A stretch of 64,000 nt of DNA. Origin: Polytrichum commune (lineage: Eukaryota; Streptophyta; Polytrichopsida; Polytrichales; Polytrichaceae). Below are positions 23,546 through 34,842 of this stretch, piece after piece. A program made the translations under genes and the position numbers. Below the pieces are notes generated by a model. It saw nothing but the letters and a program-made list of their open reading frames with translations. It ran no database searches and was not told the DNA's origin. The stretch spans positions 50,357,554 through 50,421,553 of the forward strand of contig OX485803.1 in assembly GCA_950295325.1 (NCBI GenBank), given 5' to 3'. Each line of letters opens with the position of its first letter. Within the stretch, counting starts at the first letter, position 1.

Positions 23546-24096
23546 TCATGTAGTAAGTAGTGACTTCAAAGTTTTGCAAATGGTATGGGGTTTGGCCTTT
23601 GGACTTCTCCTTTGGGGCTTCACACTATGACCGGCCAAAGGCTTCAAGTGGATTATTTTAATATATATTTTTAGCCCAAAGGCTTCTCCTCTCGACATAG
23701 TTTGGGCCGGAAAAGTGAGGCTTCTCCTCTCGACTTGGCCATAGTGTGAACCGGCCCTTAGTGACAACCTTAAAGTCCAAAATTGGTTGTGATGTGATTC
23801 AATTACATTTTTATATTAGAAAACACTTTACCCGTTGTGTCTTTGGGCTTTAATTTTCTTACTCTACAAAATGCATGGTTGTCCTTTCCAACTTTAGTAG
23901 CAAAACCATGAGCGTGTCCCAATGACTTGGCTATGTATACCTTTGCGCTTCCCCACTTTGTGTCGATTCTTCCAACTTAGTCCTTGGTGCCGAACACAAG
24001 GTATGGAAGGACGTTGTTTTCTTGCCATGTGTATAACCAATCAACGAACAAACAAACAAAGATACAAAACACAACAACGGGATAATCATACACTAC

Positions 24097-24499
24097 TACA
24101 CTAAATGTTGTATTTAGTGTCACCATGTCTAATTGTTTTTGCTCAATACTAATTGTAAAACGCCCGTGTTAGTGTTCCCGACACTAAATGTAAACCTAAC
24201 ATTATTCGTCATTCCTTGTAAAGAAATTTGGGATTTATATATTTACAATCTTTCAATGATCGTCACTTACTAGGTGGATTTTCATCCAAATTTCAATCAT
24301 TTGTGAATCAATAGTTCATTACATATATATATGAACGTTAAGATGCATGATATATCAAACTTTGTTTCAGCAATAGACATTTGGATGAACTAAAAGCAAG
24401 TTTGGGATGATAATACTTGTAAACTTATGGATAGGAAGTGTCATTAGAAAGTTACCACAATGACATAAAATACCAGGTGACACTAATTACAATATTACA
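24097..24499. mobile_element. MITE with CACTAAAT terminal repeats, copy 2
   Basis: A diverged copy of 18174-18555 in the same orientation, sharing CTCAATACTAATTGTAAA, GTCATTCCTTGT, ATATATTTACAAT and AAGTTACCACAATGACATAAAATACCA in order. Its right end is eroded. It is bordered by a ~50-bp direct repeat (about 24049-24098 and 24500-24552) built on AACAAAGATACAAAACACAACAA, much longer than a normal TSD. Confidence 0.65.
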
Positions 24500-25007
24500 A
24501 ACTAACTAACAAAGATACAAAACACAACAATAGGATGATCAAATTCTACTACTAGTGCAAGCACTTACAATGTCTGTGCCTATTTACAAGTGGATGTGTG
24601 ATGATTTAGTGCACCGAACATGCTTAATGGGGGCTTAATGTTTTTTAGTTGGACATCTTTATGCGAACATTAGTAAGTTATGAAGTATATTCTCATATTT
24701 TGGTTTGTGTGGTTCGATTTCAACTTAAAAGTTTTATGTGAGGTACTCACTTAGGCACATCTATTGTCTTGGTACTTTAAAATGTTTTCTTCCATTTTTT
24801 TGAGCCATATAATTACACATTTAATAGATGAAGTTTCGTTTTGTGTTTTTTCCCATCACGTATTCAAGGACTTTGATATTGCGATGACTACAAGCTGAGG
24901 CCATACAACCATGGATAGATTGTATGTGTATTTATGCCTTAACACCCAATTCCAATATAAATCATCGATGATTTATTTGAATATTAATGAGAAACATGTG
25001 CCTAGAT

Positions 25008-25417
25008 CACGGGGGGATCACACCCCCTTACATTTCATAACCACGTGCGATAAAAGTTTGCTACCCTATATTACATGCCATAGATAATTTTTAAAATTAT
25101 GATATTTTTTCTACATACACATAACCATTGATAATATCTTTTGTATATTTTTTTGAAATTTTTAGTCATCTTCATTTTTGTAGTAATTTGTTTAGTTCAA
25201 TGTTGCGTCATTCTAGTTAGAAACGGTATGTTTTATAAAAAAAACAAACCATCAAATTTGGTTACCAATTTTTACTATGTAATAGATACTATGTATATCT
25301 ACTCATGAAAAAAAAAATCATAAACTTTTGAACCATTTTGGTGATGCTTTTATGTAAAAGTAGATTTTGTTTTATCGCACGTGGTGTTCAACTTGACAAT
25401 GAAGTGCACCCCCCGTG
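25008..25417. mobile_element. hAT-type MITE, G/C-ended family, copy 3
   Basis: The TSD GCCTAGAT lies at 25000-25007 and 25418-25425. The ends CACGGGGGG(A)TCAC and GTGCACCCCCCGTG are inverted. The 410-bp interior is clearly homologous to the copy at 28281-28701 (TATTACATGCCATAGATAATT, AGTCATCTTCATTTTTG and TTCTAGTTAGAAACGGTATG blocks). Non-coding. Confidence 0.88.
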
Positions 25418-25449
25418 GCCTAGATGGAACTTAACAATAATCTAGACCC

Positions 25450-25790
25450 TTACATTTGAGTGGTATGTGGTTCGATATGAATCCAATAACGAGTATAAAA
25501 AACAATCACATGTTTTTAAAAGAGATTGGACTACTTGCTCAAAACATGCTAACCATTCTAGGTTCAATAATCAACACGATTTCGCACACGCAGGGGTGGG
25601 GTGCTACATGGTCACCTAATGAACATGAAAATCTTGACTATGATAATGAATGAGCTATTCATATGAGTTTTTGAGGATTATGACGAAAATGGCTATGGGC
25701 ACAATTTGGATTTGTTGGTCATCTCACATGAACTACATGTTTCACATCCTACAAGAAGTGGGGTGCAAAGAGAAAAGTTTGCAAATTACA
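25450..25790 (+). repeat. TGGACAC-family repeat, long copy
   Basis: Near full-length copy: TTTGAGTGGTATGTGGTT at the start, AAAAGAGATTGGACTACTTG, AGGTTCAATAATCAACAC, AATGAATGAGCTATTCATATGA, then TCACATCCTACAAGAAGTGGGG. Matches 58893-59203 along its length. No coding capacity and no recognised superfamily. Confidence 0.6.
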
Positions 25791-26083
25791 CCAATCCACC
25801 TTACATTGCATCCTCTAAGTACCATACAACCATGGCCAATTCGGCAATAATGTGCTAAAATATGGTATTTTCTAACACTTATTTCTGTATGCTCAACATG
25901 TTGTGAAATTTCAGACATCTCTATGTAAATAAATCACCGTAAGGTGGGACAATAAGGTACATAATAAGTAGCATGTTGAATCGAGCATTGACCTAAAATG
26001 CCACTATGCATATTGTGGGTGAAGCAATGTTGGGATTAGCTGTGGGGGTGGGGGGTGAGGCAACAACTTAATGAGATTGTTGT

Positions 26084-26107
26084 AGAGAGAGAGAGAGAGA
26101 GAGAGAG
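26084..26107. repeat. (GA)n microsatellite
   Basis: About 12 GA units. It marks the left boundary of a tandemly duplicated segment whose other boundaries are also GA tracts. Confidence 0.9.
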
Positions 26108-26328
26108 CAGTGGTCGGGGAGATTTTTGAGCATAATCGGTTGAGATCCTAGTGTTTGCAAGTCCAACCGGTTAGATGTTGACATCCTCCGGTTTTCCTTT
26201 ATTAAGTTGGGGTATATTCTTCAAATTCCTCCAAAATGATCGGTAATTTGCCTGAAGTCTTGAACTTCAACCGTTTACTTCTCAAACTCAACCGGTTCAT
26301 TTGTAACTAACCGCCGGTTCTCCCCGAT
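26108..26328. other. 221-bp insertion inside a GA tract, rich in CCGGTT
   Basis: This block separates two parts of a GA tract and is absent from the paralogous position at 27545. It carries several CGGTT / AACCGGTT motifs, and its ends (GTCGGGGAGA and TCTCCCCGAT) are complementary. It is probably a small element; the TSD cannot be read because the target was GA repeat. Confidence 0.45.
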
Positions 26329-27465
26329 GAGAGAGCTGACTTTTCAAAACTTTCACAAAGTTTGAACTTCCTCTTTTCAGAGGCCAAATCCTTCAAGTTC
26401 TTCTTCATTGTAATGCAAGGGTGGGTGGGTGGGAATGTTTACAAGACTCTTTCTAAGTCACTTACCTTGCCCTATTTCACCATTACATAATGCTTTGCAT
26501 AAGAGAGTCCTTTGCAATCATATATTGATGGGTGTATTGTATCACCTAAGTATTCTATGCCATATCCTAACTTGCCTTGCAATGATGAGTGCCTCATTTA
26601 CATGCTTTGTGAACAAATGGTTTTCATTACCCATTTGTATGGTTTCACTTATCCCATGCTTTGGAGTCTAATCCCCAACCTTCATGTTCTAATGCAAAAT
26701 GTATCTATCTAGTCCACTACATGTATGAGGTACTTACAAAGAGGAAATAATCCTATTAGCCTCAACCAATGGAAATGCATAAAATGTCATAATCACAAAA
26801 CATTATTGCATTGAACGTGTGAAGGGCCTGCCTCACCTGTGCCCATGCAACCAACCAACAAAAAATGAGGATTAGTTACGTACACGAGGTAAATAACAAC
26901 AGGACCCAATTGTTATCCATGTCGCACACTTAGTCTCCATTTCAAAAACATCAAAGTATTTCAAGAAAGTTACACTCATTGTCAAGCCACATATGAGTGT
27001 TCAAACCTATTCTTTTGCCATGATGGGGTAACTCCAAGTAGAATACTCTTCTTGGTGGTGACTCCTACTCCTTCACTCTTAGCACTTAACTAATACCCTA
27101 ATTCACACTAAGTTGGCCGCACCTTCCACTATCGTGAATAGTAGAAAAGAGGCTCCGTTTTAGGGTTAAGGGTTTATATTGGAGTTCTTACCTATGGTAA
27201 GTTCTCTCAACCCTAATTTTGGCTTTAGGTTTGAGACGTGGGCCCGTCTGTCACTAAGCTTGTGTCATCTTTTTCATCCATTCCTCCTTAGTGTTTGCTT
27301 CATGGTAAGTACAAATTCTTGCCATGTGCTTGGGTCTTAGTATTTTTTGGCTTATTGGTCATTTATGCTATTAATAAATACCTTTGCCACGTGTTTGTGA
27401 ATTTATAAAGGTAGTTTATGAATTTCAGAAAATTGCATGGTAAGGCATTAAACAAGAGCTAGAAA

Positions 27466-27548
<83 letters not shown>

Positions 27549-29129
27549 TTCAAAATTGTTTTCAAAGCTTGAACTTCCTCTTTTCAGAGGTCAAACCCTT
27601 TAAACTCTTCTTCATTGCAACGCAAGGGTGGGTGGGTGGGACTTTTCCCTAGATTCCTTCAACTTTTTTTTTCAACATTCAAACTTGTAACAAAGTATTT
27701 GCTTGCATAGTAATTTATATTTGTTTTCACATATAGATTAGTATGTGCATGGTTAGGTATCCACATATTGTGCATTGGACTAAGTTGCTTTGCATGAATG
27801 TATGCCATACCTAGAATTTATATTGTTCAATGATATCCAACGATAAGGGTTTTGTCTCATACCTTGGAAGTTGAAGTAAACGCCCTTTGCTTCATCACAA
27901 CTCATATGTAACATTACCATAACAACTATGGAGTACTTACTAGGGTACGAGTTCCTAGTAACTTCATCCAATAACATTGTATTAAAACTCTCAATCACAA
28001 TACATCGTTGCATGTGTTGAAAGTGTGAAGGGCATGCCTCACATGTGGCCATGCAACCAACCAACAAATATTTGAGGAATAGTCTCGTACACAAGGTAAG
28101 AGCTTTTTGAAATGAATGGATATTTTTGGGATGGTTTATACATAATTAAATTATCACAAATGCAATGATAACAACATGACCCATTTGTCATCCATGTTAC
28201 ACACCATTAACAAAATTTAAATGCATTGTGGTATTTCAAACCACTTCACTCATTGGAAGATGACAAACGAGTGTTCAAACCATGGGGAGGTCACTCCATT
28301 GTCAAGTTGAACACCACGTGTGAACAAAGTTTGCTACTCCTATATTACATGCCATAGATAATTATAAAATTTATGATATTTTTTCTACATAAACATAATG
28401 ATTGATAGTATCTTTTTTATATAATTTTTGAAATTTTTAGTCATCTTCATTTTTGGAGTAAATGTTTTAGTTCAATTTTGTGTCATTCTAGTTAGAAACG
28501 GTATGATTTATTAAAAAAACAAATCCTCAAAATTAATTACCACTTTTTACTATGTAATAGGTACCGTGTATATCTACTCATGAAAAAAATGGATAAAATT
28601 TTGACCTATTTTGGTGATGCTTTATGTAAAAAGTAAGAATTTTTACATGTAAAGTGTTTGCACTTGGTTGTGCAACTTTACAATGGAGTGACCTCCCCGT
28701 GGTTCAAACATGTTCCTTTGCCATGATTGGGTAACTCCAAGTAGAATACTCCTCTTGTGGTTTATCCTAACTTCTCCCATGTGTAGCACATATTTACAGC
28801 CTCGGTAAGTATGAACAATGTGAGCACCTCCTCTCACTTGTGTGAATGGTGTAAAAGGATGCTCATTTGGTGTTTAGGATTTATGTTGGAGACCTTACCC
28901 ACGGTAAGTTCCCATGAATCCTAGATTATATCCATGGGTTAGTGACATAAGTAATGTCTATAGCTTTGGTTATTTTACCTATTCATGTACCATTGTGGTA
29001 CATTTGTTTTCATGGTAAGTGTAATATCTTTCCATGTACATTTCTACCAAGCTTGAGATTTTTTTTTTAAAAAAAAAAGGCTATTGCTAAGTAGATTAAT
29101 GTAAGAGTTCTTTTATTAAATGGCAAGGC

Positions 29130-29194
<65 letters not shown>
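26329..29194. repeat. tandem segmental duplication bounded by GA microsatellites
   Basis: Unit 1 (26329-27544) and unit 2 (27545-29194) share, in order: TTTGAACTTCCTCTTTTCAG..., CGCAAGGGTGGGTGGGTGGG, GAAGGGC(C/A)TGCCTCAC with CATGCAACCAACCAACAAA, CAACA(G/T)GACCCA with CATCCATGT, GAGTGTTCAAAC, GGGTAACTCCAAGTAGAATACTC, and AGGTTTATATTGGAG-type then ATGGTAAGT blocks. Each ends in a long GA tract (27471-27544; 29133-29194). Unit 2 is longer because a MITE (28281-28701) inserted after duplication. No gene is recognised in either unit. Confidence 0.7.
28281..28701. mobile_element. hAT-type MITE, G/C-ended family, copy 4
   Basis: The TSD GTTCAAAC lies at 28273-28280 and 28702-28709. The terminal repeats CA(T/C)GGGGAGGTCACTCCATTGT are inverted at the two ends, with similarity of about 25 bp or more. 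The paralogous segment at about 26998-27007 shows the same flank with one GTTCAAAC and no insert, confirming the ends. Confidence 0.92.
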
Positions 29195-29196
<2 letters not shown>

Positions 29197-29330
29197 CCAA
29201 TTGTGTTGATTATTAAGTGTGTTGCCTCTTGTTCCTAAACTCTCTATGTTGATTATGATTGCCACAATCTTCACATATTTACTCCCATCTTCAAAAAAAT
29301 TGTTGAATTTTGGCACAATATTTAAAGTAA

Positions 29331-29349
29331 GTGTGTGTGTGTGTGTGTG
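29331..29349. repeat. (GT)n microsatellite
   Basis: About nine GT units just downstream of the last GA tract. Confidence 0.9.
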
Positions 29350-31470
29350 GATGTGGAAGTACATAGCATTTTTGTTGGGTTTGAATGTTGCCAATTCACT
29401 TGGATTATTTTCACTCCTTACTTGTATCCTTTTAATCCTAAATTCAAGAAGTTACTTGTAGGTCAAATTAAGGCAATATTTCATGAACTTTGTAACCATT
29501 AAGGCAAAGAAGTGAGAAAATTTATTTATGTCAATTGAAGGTTCCCTAATCACCATTGCTTCATGACTTCTATTTGAAATATCTTTCTTCAAATCCTAAT
29601 CTAGCTTCAAATGCCACTTGTAAATAATAGATTTTGTGGATTGTGGCAATGTAAGTAAAAGTATCTCCCACCTTCGAGAAATTCAAGGCTAACTACTTAG
29701 GAGTCTTGATTTTTGCAACCCTAATTCAACATGTTGCAAGCTTGTTGAATTGAGCTTCAAGCTTAAAGAGATTGTACTCATTGTGAAAGACGAAGTACTT
29801 CATAAAGCTTGTAACGATTGAGACATAATATTAGGAGCTCCATTGCAATTGAAGGTTGCTTGATTGCTTATTTGTATCATGAATTATGTTTGAAGCTCAC
29901 GGTGTTCTTAATGTGCTCATTTGTCTATGTGCATTACTTTCTGATGCAAAATTTGTAATTTTTTTGTACTGATCCATTCTAAGGAAATTTAAATTACAAG
30001 TAACAAATAAGCGGTAAGTTGAGGTTTGCTATTGCTGACAGAGACTTTGCTTTAATTGTTACTCAAAGTTTTTTGTGATAAAATACTTAACGTTGATGAC
30101 ATGTTTGTATGTGGATGTTTCTTTCCTAAAATATTTGCCAAGGGATGTGCCATATATAGACCCATAAATACGTATCAATCGATGAGATGAGTTTGCTTTC
30201 ATTTTCACTTGTTTATTAATATGTTGAGATGTGACATTTATAACATATAAAAAAATGGGGCTTTGGTGTTGACTTCTGAGCATTATATTTATCTCTCATT
30301 TCCTCTCCAACCCTAATAATTTGAAATAAAAAAGATACTCAATCACAATGATTAGGAATTTAGAATACATTTAGTTTCATTGATTCTTTATTTTGAGACC
30401 AAGATGGTTTACAATAAATGAACCCTTTTACAATAAGATGAGTTTCCGTATTCACCCTCAGAGCTTGATGACCAATTTCCTCACATAAAATCATCAAGAT
30501 TGAGACATCTAGACAATGCATGATCTTCATCGAGAATATGGAGAGCACATGGCCATCTTTATTGCATACAAGTAATTGGAATGTCTAATGATAATTGGGG
30601 TGTCAAATATTATAAGAATATTAATCAATTGGTCATGAATATTTGATTGCATTTTCAGCTTTGTAATCATGATAATTGGTGGCAACCACAAATCACAGTT
30701 GCATCAAGATACATAGTCTACCCTCGAAAGAGGGCATCAAAGGTAGCATGCATCATCTTGGTCCTGGTGGCTAAGATGATAGCACTTCCCTCAACAAACT
30801 CTTCATTCACTCTAGGCCTTCGGGCAAGACTTCTTATCCTGCATCATGATGTATTTTGAGTATTTTGTTGTTTCAATTATTGCGTGTTTCACATCCTAGG
30901 AGAAGTATGTGCAAAGCTTAAAGTGTGCCATTAAAACATGCTTAGGGCATGCCCAAGAGTATACCCAATGCCAACTTCAATTTATCACATTTAACTCTTA
31001 ACTTCCTAAGAGGCCATAGTTGGGCTTATGAATGACTCTTGAAGACAAATTCTTTCAAAAGCAAGGTGCTAGGAAGGTCACAATAGGTATCATTGTTTTC
31101 CTCATGATTTTTTAATTTTTTAATTTTTTGTGTCAATGGTGATGATCCCATTCCAATATGAATAGATGGTAGTTCACAAAGAGATTTTTAAAGACTGTGC
31201 ATGTTTGCTTATTGTTATTCAGATTGAAAATAGTCAATGTTCTATGGACTCTTTCTCTTACCTTAAAGTGTATATTCATTCTTAATGTAATCTTGAAAGT
31301 TTGTGTGAGCCCAAAATAGTGGAAAAACCTCAGAATATGTGCTTGCATGAAGTATTAAGGCAATTAGAAGTGTGAGAGTAGTTAATGTTTTGGTGAAGTT
31401 GAATTTGCATTGATTTTATTGTGTGGTAGTTGAGTTTTGGGAATTACAAATGAAAAGAAACTAAAAATTA
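29350..31470. other. non-coding, no gene seen
   Basis: AT-rich sequence with short accidental frames only. A 3' fragment of the TGGACAC repeat (TTCACATCCTAGGAGAAGT) lies at about 30888-30935. Confidence 0.45.
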
Positions 31471-32620
31471 GATTAGTGACTTTAAAGGGGGAAGGACTGG
31501 TTAACTCGAACGGGTAGGGCTAAGGACTAGTAATCGTTTTAGGATACGCTGTTGTTAGTTAAGGGGAAGCTGAGGGGATGCCCGAAAAAAGCAGCCAGTG
31601 TGGGATTGGCCAGTTAGGAGAGACCATTATCGGTGCTGAATGCTTGGACGGGAGGAGGAAGGTCCCTGGGAGGTTGGGAATGCCACACAGAACAGGGGAG
31701 AGAGAGGAGAGGCGGTGAGAGAGAGGAGAGAGGCTCCAGGGGCAACCCTTGGGAGATCACGGCAGGAATGGGAAGGACCACGGAGGGCGATTGCAGACAA
31801 GGCTGCTGGACGTTGGGGGGACGATCTGCCATCGAAGGAGGCACAGGCTGCTCGGCACCAAGGCTTAGAATCCCTGTTCGGGGAAGTGGCCAATCTCTGT
31901 CTACCCACGTGAATGTTGTGAAGGGAAGGAATCGGGGATGCCGTTCGGAATTACTCACATTGGACAAGATGGCAATTGGCGAGGATCTGGGGAATCCAGC
32001 AGCAGGGGGAGTTGACGGAAATCAAAATATTGGGGTCGAACTGAGAATGTCATTTTGGGAAGATTCAGAGTGAGAAGGAATGGCATTACTTGCCTCCCAA
32101 TACCACGGGAATGTGAGTGGGTTACAGCTCCTTCGGCATTGAATATGAGGTTGAAGGAGGCATGGGAGGTAGCGATGGATCTTGGGTGGGAGCTGGAGGT
32201 GCTCACATTGACCACAAGGCAGCACCTCGGCCGCAAGCACTTCAGCTAAGTGGCCGCCAGAGGTAACTGTGCAAAGAGGGGTGTGCGGAAGTCTGCTGGG
32301 CATTCGTAGCAAGATCAGCTCGGGGGCCTAGCTTCGGAGCCAGGGGAAGGACTGTGGCTGACCAGCAAGGGTGGAGGCGAATATCAGCTTCCGGGTTAAT
32401 GAGACCAGGGTATAAGGATAGGTACAAGGGCACACATTTGGGTATCGGAGAGTATTCACTGGGAGGAAGAGCATTTATGAATGCTTGAAATAAAGTGTTG
32501 CTTAAACATGCATAAGTTAATGGCATTGGTAAAGAATCCATGAGTGATCGGGGTCAGTCATTCGCATGTTAACCTTAGGCCTTCACCTGGATTACGACGC
32601 ATAAGGGTGGAGGTTTAGGG
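31471..32620. other. purine-rich, GC-richer block of unknown origin
   Basis: The plus strand is unusually rich in GGGAGG/GAGAGG runs and has a higher G+C than its surroundings. Overlapping frames of 90-146 codons occur in several phases on both strands, which suggests composition rather than coding. It ends with an AATAAA at about 32489. A solo LTR or transposon internal region is possible, but I could not find paired ends or a TSD. Confidence 0.3.
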
Positions 32621-34440
32621 CTGACATTTGGACTATAATTTTATTGCATACATCTATCATACTTTCTTGAAGTTTAATGATTCTAAATCAATTATAATCA
32701 AATTATGAAAATCACTAAATATTGCTACCATATTGATGTGATCTTGAAATCATTAGCAACAACTTTTCTTTTGGGCACAAAAAAATTTGAGGTTTAGAAA
32801 GCTTAGTTTCTAGATGATCTAATGAAACCACAATACACTCCATGAAGTTAAGAGTTAAGGATGATGAAGTGGTTGCCACTTGGTTGAGCCATGTCATCAA
32901 AGGCAAGCTCCACGAGTGGTTGGGCATGTGGATGGTACAACCAAAGATGTTAGGGAATGAAAACGTGACACATAGGTTTTGACAAGCCACCATGAAGTAC
33001 AAGTGATTAAAGAAGTTGTGGTGGGCCAAGGTAACCCCGCCACATGATGAGGTTGGGGCCCCAAACTACATGCTTTGGTACTACACTCTAAACTCCATAA
33101 TATCACGCTCTTGGCAACCAAAGTGCACATGATATTGTGGAGTATTGTAGTGTTAACATGGATGCGTGATAAAAAAGAACAAGTGTAGCGTGCGACATCA
33201 TAGAATAACACAAAGTCAACATTTTAGTAATAATAATAATTATAATGATGACAATGTGATGCATGCGAGCGTGCGATTTGAAATCTTTGGCAATTTATTT
33301 TAATGTCAAAACCCATGATATATGAGAGGGAAACGTGATAATAAGAAGTGAGATTTAAACTGAGAACATATGTTCCCTAGGGTTTGGGATATCATAGAAG
33401 GAGTGATATAAAGAAGGTTGATATTACGGAGTTTATAGTGTATTTACAAATGAGTGGGGTGGTACTAGAGCTTATTAATTGTCGTCATTGGCATGTACCA
33501 TGGTTCCTAGGATGGCCTTGCCCAACTCTCTATTGGAGTTGTTGGACATGCTCTTACCCTCTAAAAGTTTGGGGGCTTTTAGCTTCAATTGAAAATGTAT
33601 TATGTATTTGAATTAGAGAGACCTTATTTGGAGTTGACATGTAAGAGAAAGTTATAGAGAGTTAATTTTCACCAAATTGTTTAAGAGACATTTTCCTTCC
33701 AAAATAATAGACTCCAAGATGAATCAAAATGACATGATCTTTGATACAATCGGTGAAGAGTATGAGTTTCATAACTTGAAGGAAAAAGGCAAATTTCATC
33801 ACGTCATTGACCGTGTTACTTTCCCCAAATATCAAGTTACAAAGAAATTAAGATTTCATCAATACTTAATTTTAATTGGTTTGCTCCTTGTGGTGTTGAA
33901 CTTCATTAGCTTGAAGTTCAAGAAAGAAATAGAATCAAAAGTTAAGAACACTATATTAAACAATTATGGACTTCAACTCAAATTTTGGACTATTTTAGGG
34001 ACTATTGGGAACCCATTGAGAATAGTAAAACATGGGAGGGTTTGAACAAAAACTTTGTTCACATATGATTGACAGTAGGCTCCCAAGTGATTGCAACACA
34101 CAAATTTGAACGGCTTGTCTTATGCAAATTTCACGGTAAGTTGAGGTGTGAGGCTTTTATTGAATGGAAATAAAGTGCCATACACCAAATGTGTGGACCT
34201 ACGCCACATTCAAGTAATTGAATTGAGTGCATTATTCCTAAACCCTAGGTCTTTGCTACATTCTACTATATGATATACAACATTGACTATGTCCCCACCC
34301 ATAATTGGCTAAGGGGAACACACTAACGTTTCGCATATTGAGGGTATAAACACAAGAATTGATCATCACTGTAGTTAATATATTTTGTGGCTTCTAAAGG
34401 GAGGCCAACCGTAGTCTTGCCTGGTTGAGAGATACGGGTT
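32621..34440. other. non-coding, no gene seen
   Basis: Accidental frames only. The 122-codon plus frame at 33677-34045 is Lys/Ile/Leu-rich with no motif. Confidence 0.4.
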
Positions 34441-34444
34441 TTGG

Positions 34445-34842
34445 CATGGACATGCAATCCATCACGAACAACCCTTGAATTAGGGTTTTGGAATTCGATG
34501 AGTGAAATTTGGTATATGTAGGTGGCACTTGGGTGCATGGTGGGCAATGTTTCACAAGGAGGTGTTGAATCCTCTATGAGGGAGTACATTTTGGAATCAA
34601 CATCCTCCACGTTGATAAGGGGACAAATGAGCTTAGTCATGTTAGGTTGAGGGACAAAATTTTTCCCAAGTCCAACCAATCTAGCATGCAAAAGACGAAT
34701 ACCCCTTGAATTAGGCCCTTGCAATTCGATTATCAAAATTTGCTACGTGCGGGTAATGGTGGGGCGCATGATGGATAATGTATGACAAGGAAGTGCTGAA
34801 TCATCCGGAGTGGGAGCATATTCAGGTCAACACCCTGCATGA
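34445..34842. repeat. imperfect tandem duplication, ~231-bp period
   Basis: 34445-34612 and 34683-34842 share CCCTTGAATTAGG, GCAATTCGAT, a TTTGGTA/TTTGCTACGTG block, the (G/T)GTGCATGGTGGGCAATGT-type block, ACAAGGA(G/A)GTG(T/C)TGAATC and TCAACA(T/C)CCT. The minus-strand frame 34323-34736 shows the duplication as two ELQGPNSR / EFQNPNSR motifs; it is not recognised. Confidence 0.55.

Larger units (their letters stand above)
20379..23757. mobile_element. complete PIF/Harbinger DNA transposon
   Basis: The 3,379-bp element is bounded by TTA at 20376-20378 and 23758-23760, the 3-bp TSD of PIF/Harbinger. The terminal inverted repeats begin GGGCCGGTTCACACTATGG, are identical for about 22 bp, and continue with related subterminal CGAGAGGAGAAGC repeats. 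Inside are a two-exon Myb/SANT-like gene on plus and a DDE transposase on minus, arranged tail-to-tail with 9 bp between stop codons. Both frames are open and the catalytic triad is present, so the element may be autonomous or only recently silenced. Confidence 0.92.

Noticed and set aside
26084-29194. CRISPR-like or satellite array
   Set aside because: The repeats are GA microsatellites bounding a two-copy segmental duplication, not a repeat-spacer array.
31471-32620. Solo LTR
   Set aside because: Composition and an AATAAA would fit, but no TG...CA ends, TSD, primer-binding site or partner LTR could be found.
34323-34736. 137-codon minus-strand ORF as a gene
   Set aside because: It is explained by the tandem repeat; the two similar peptide motifs reflect duplicated DNA.
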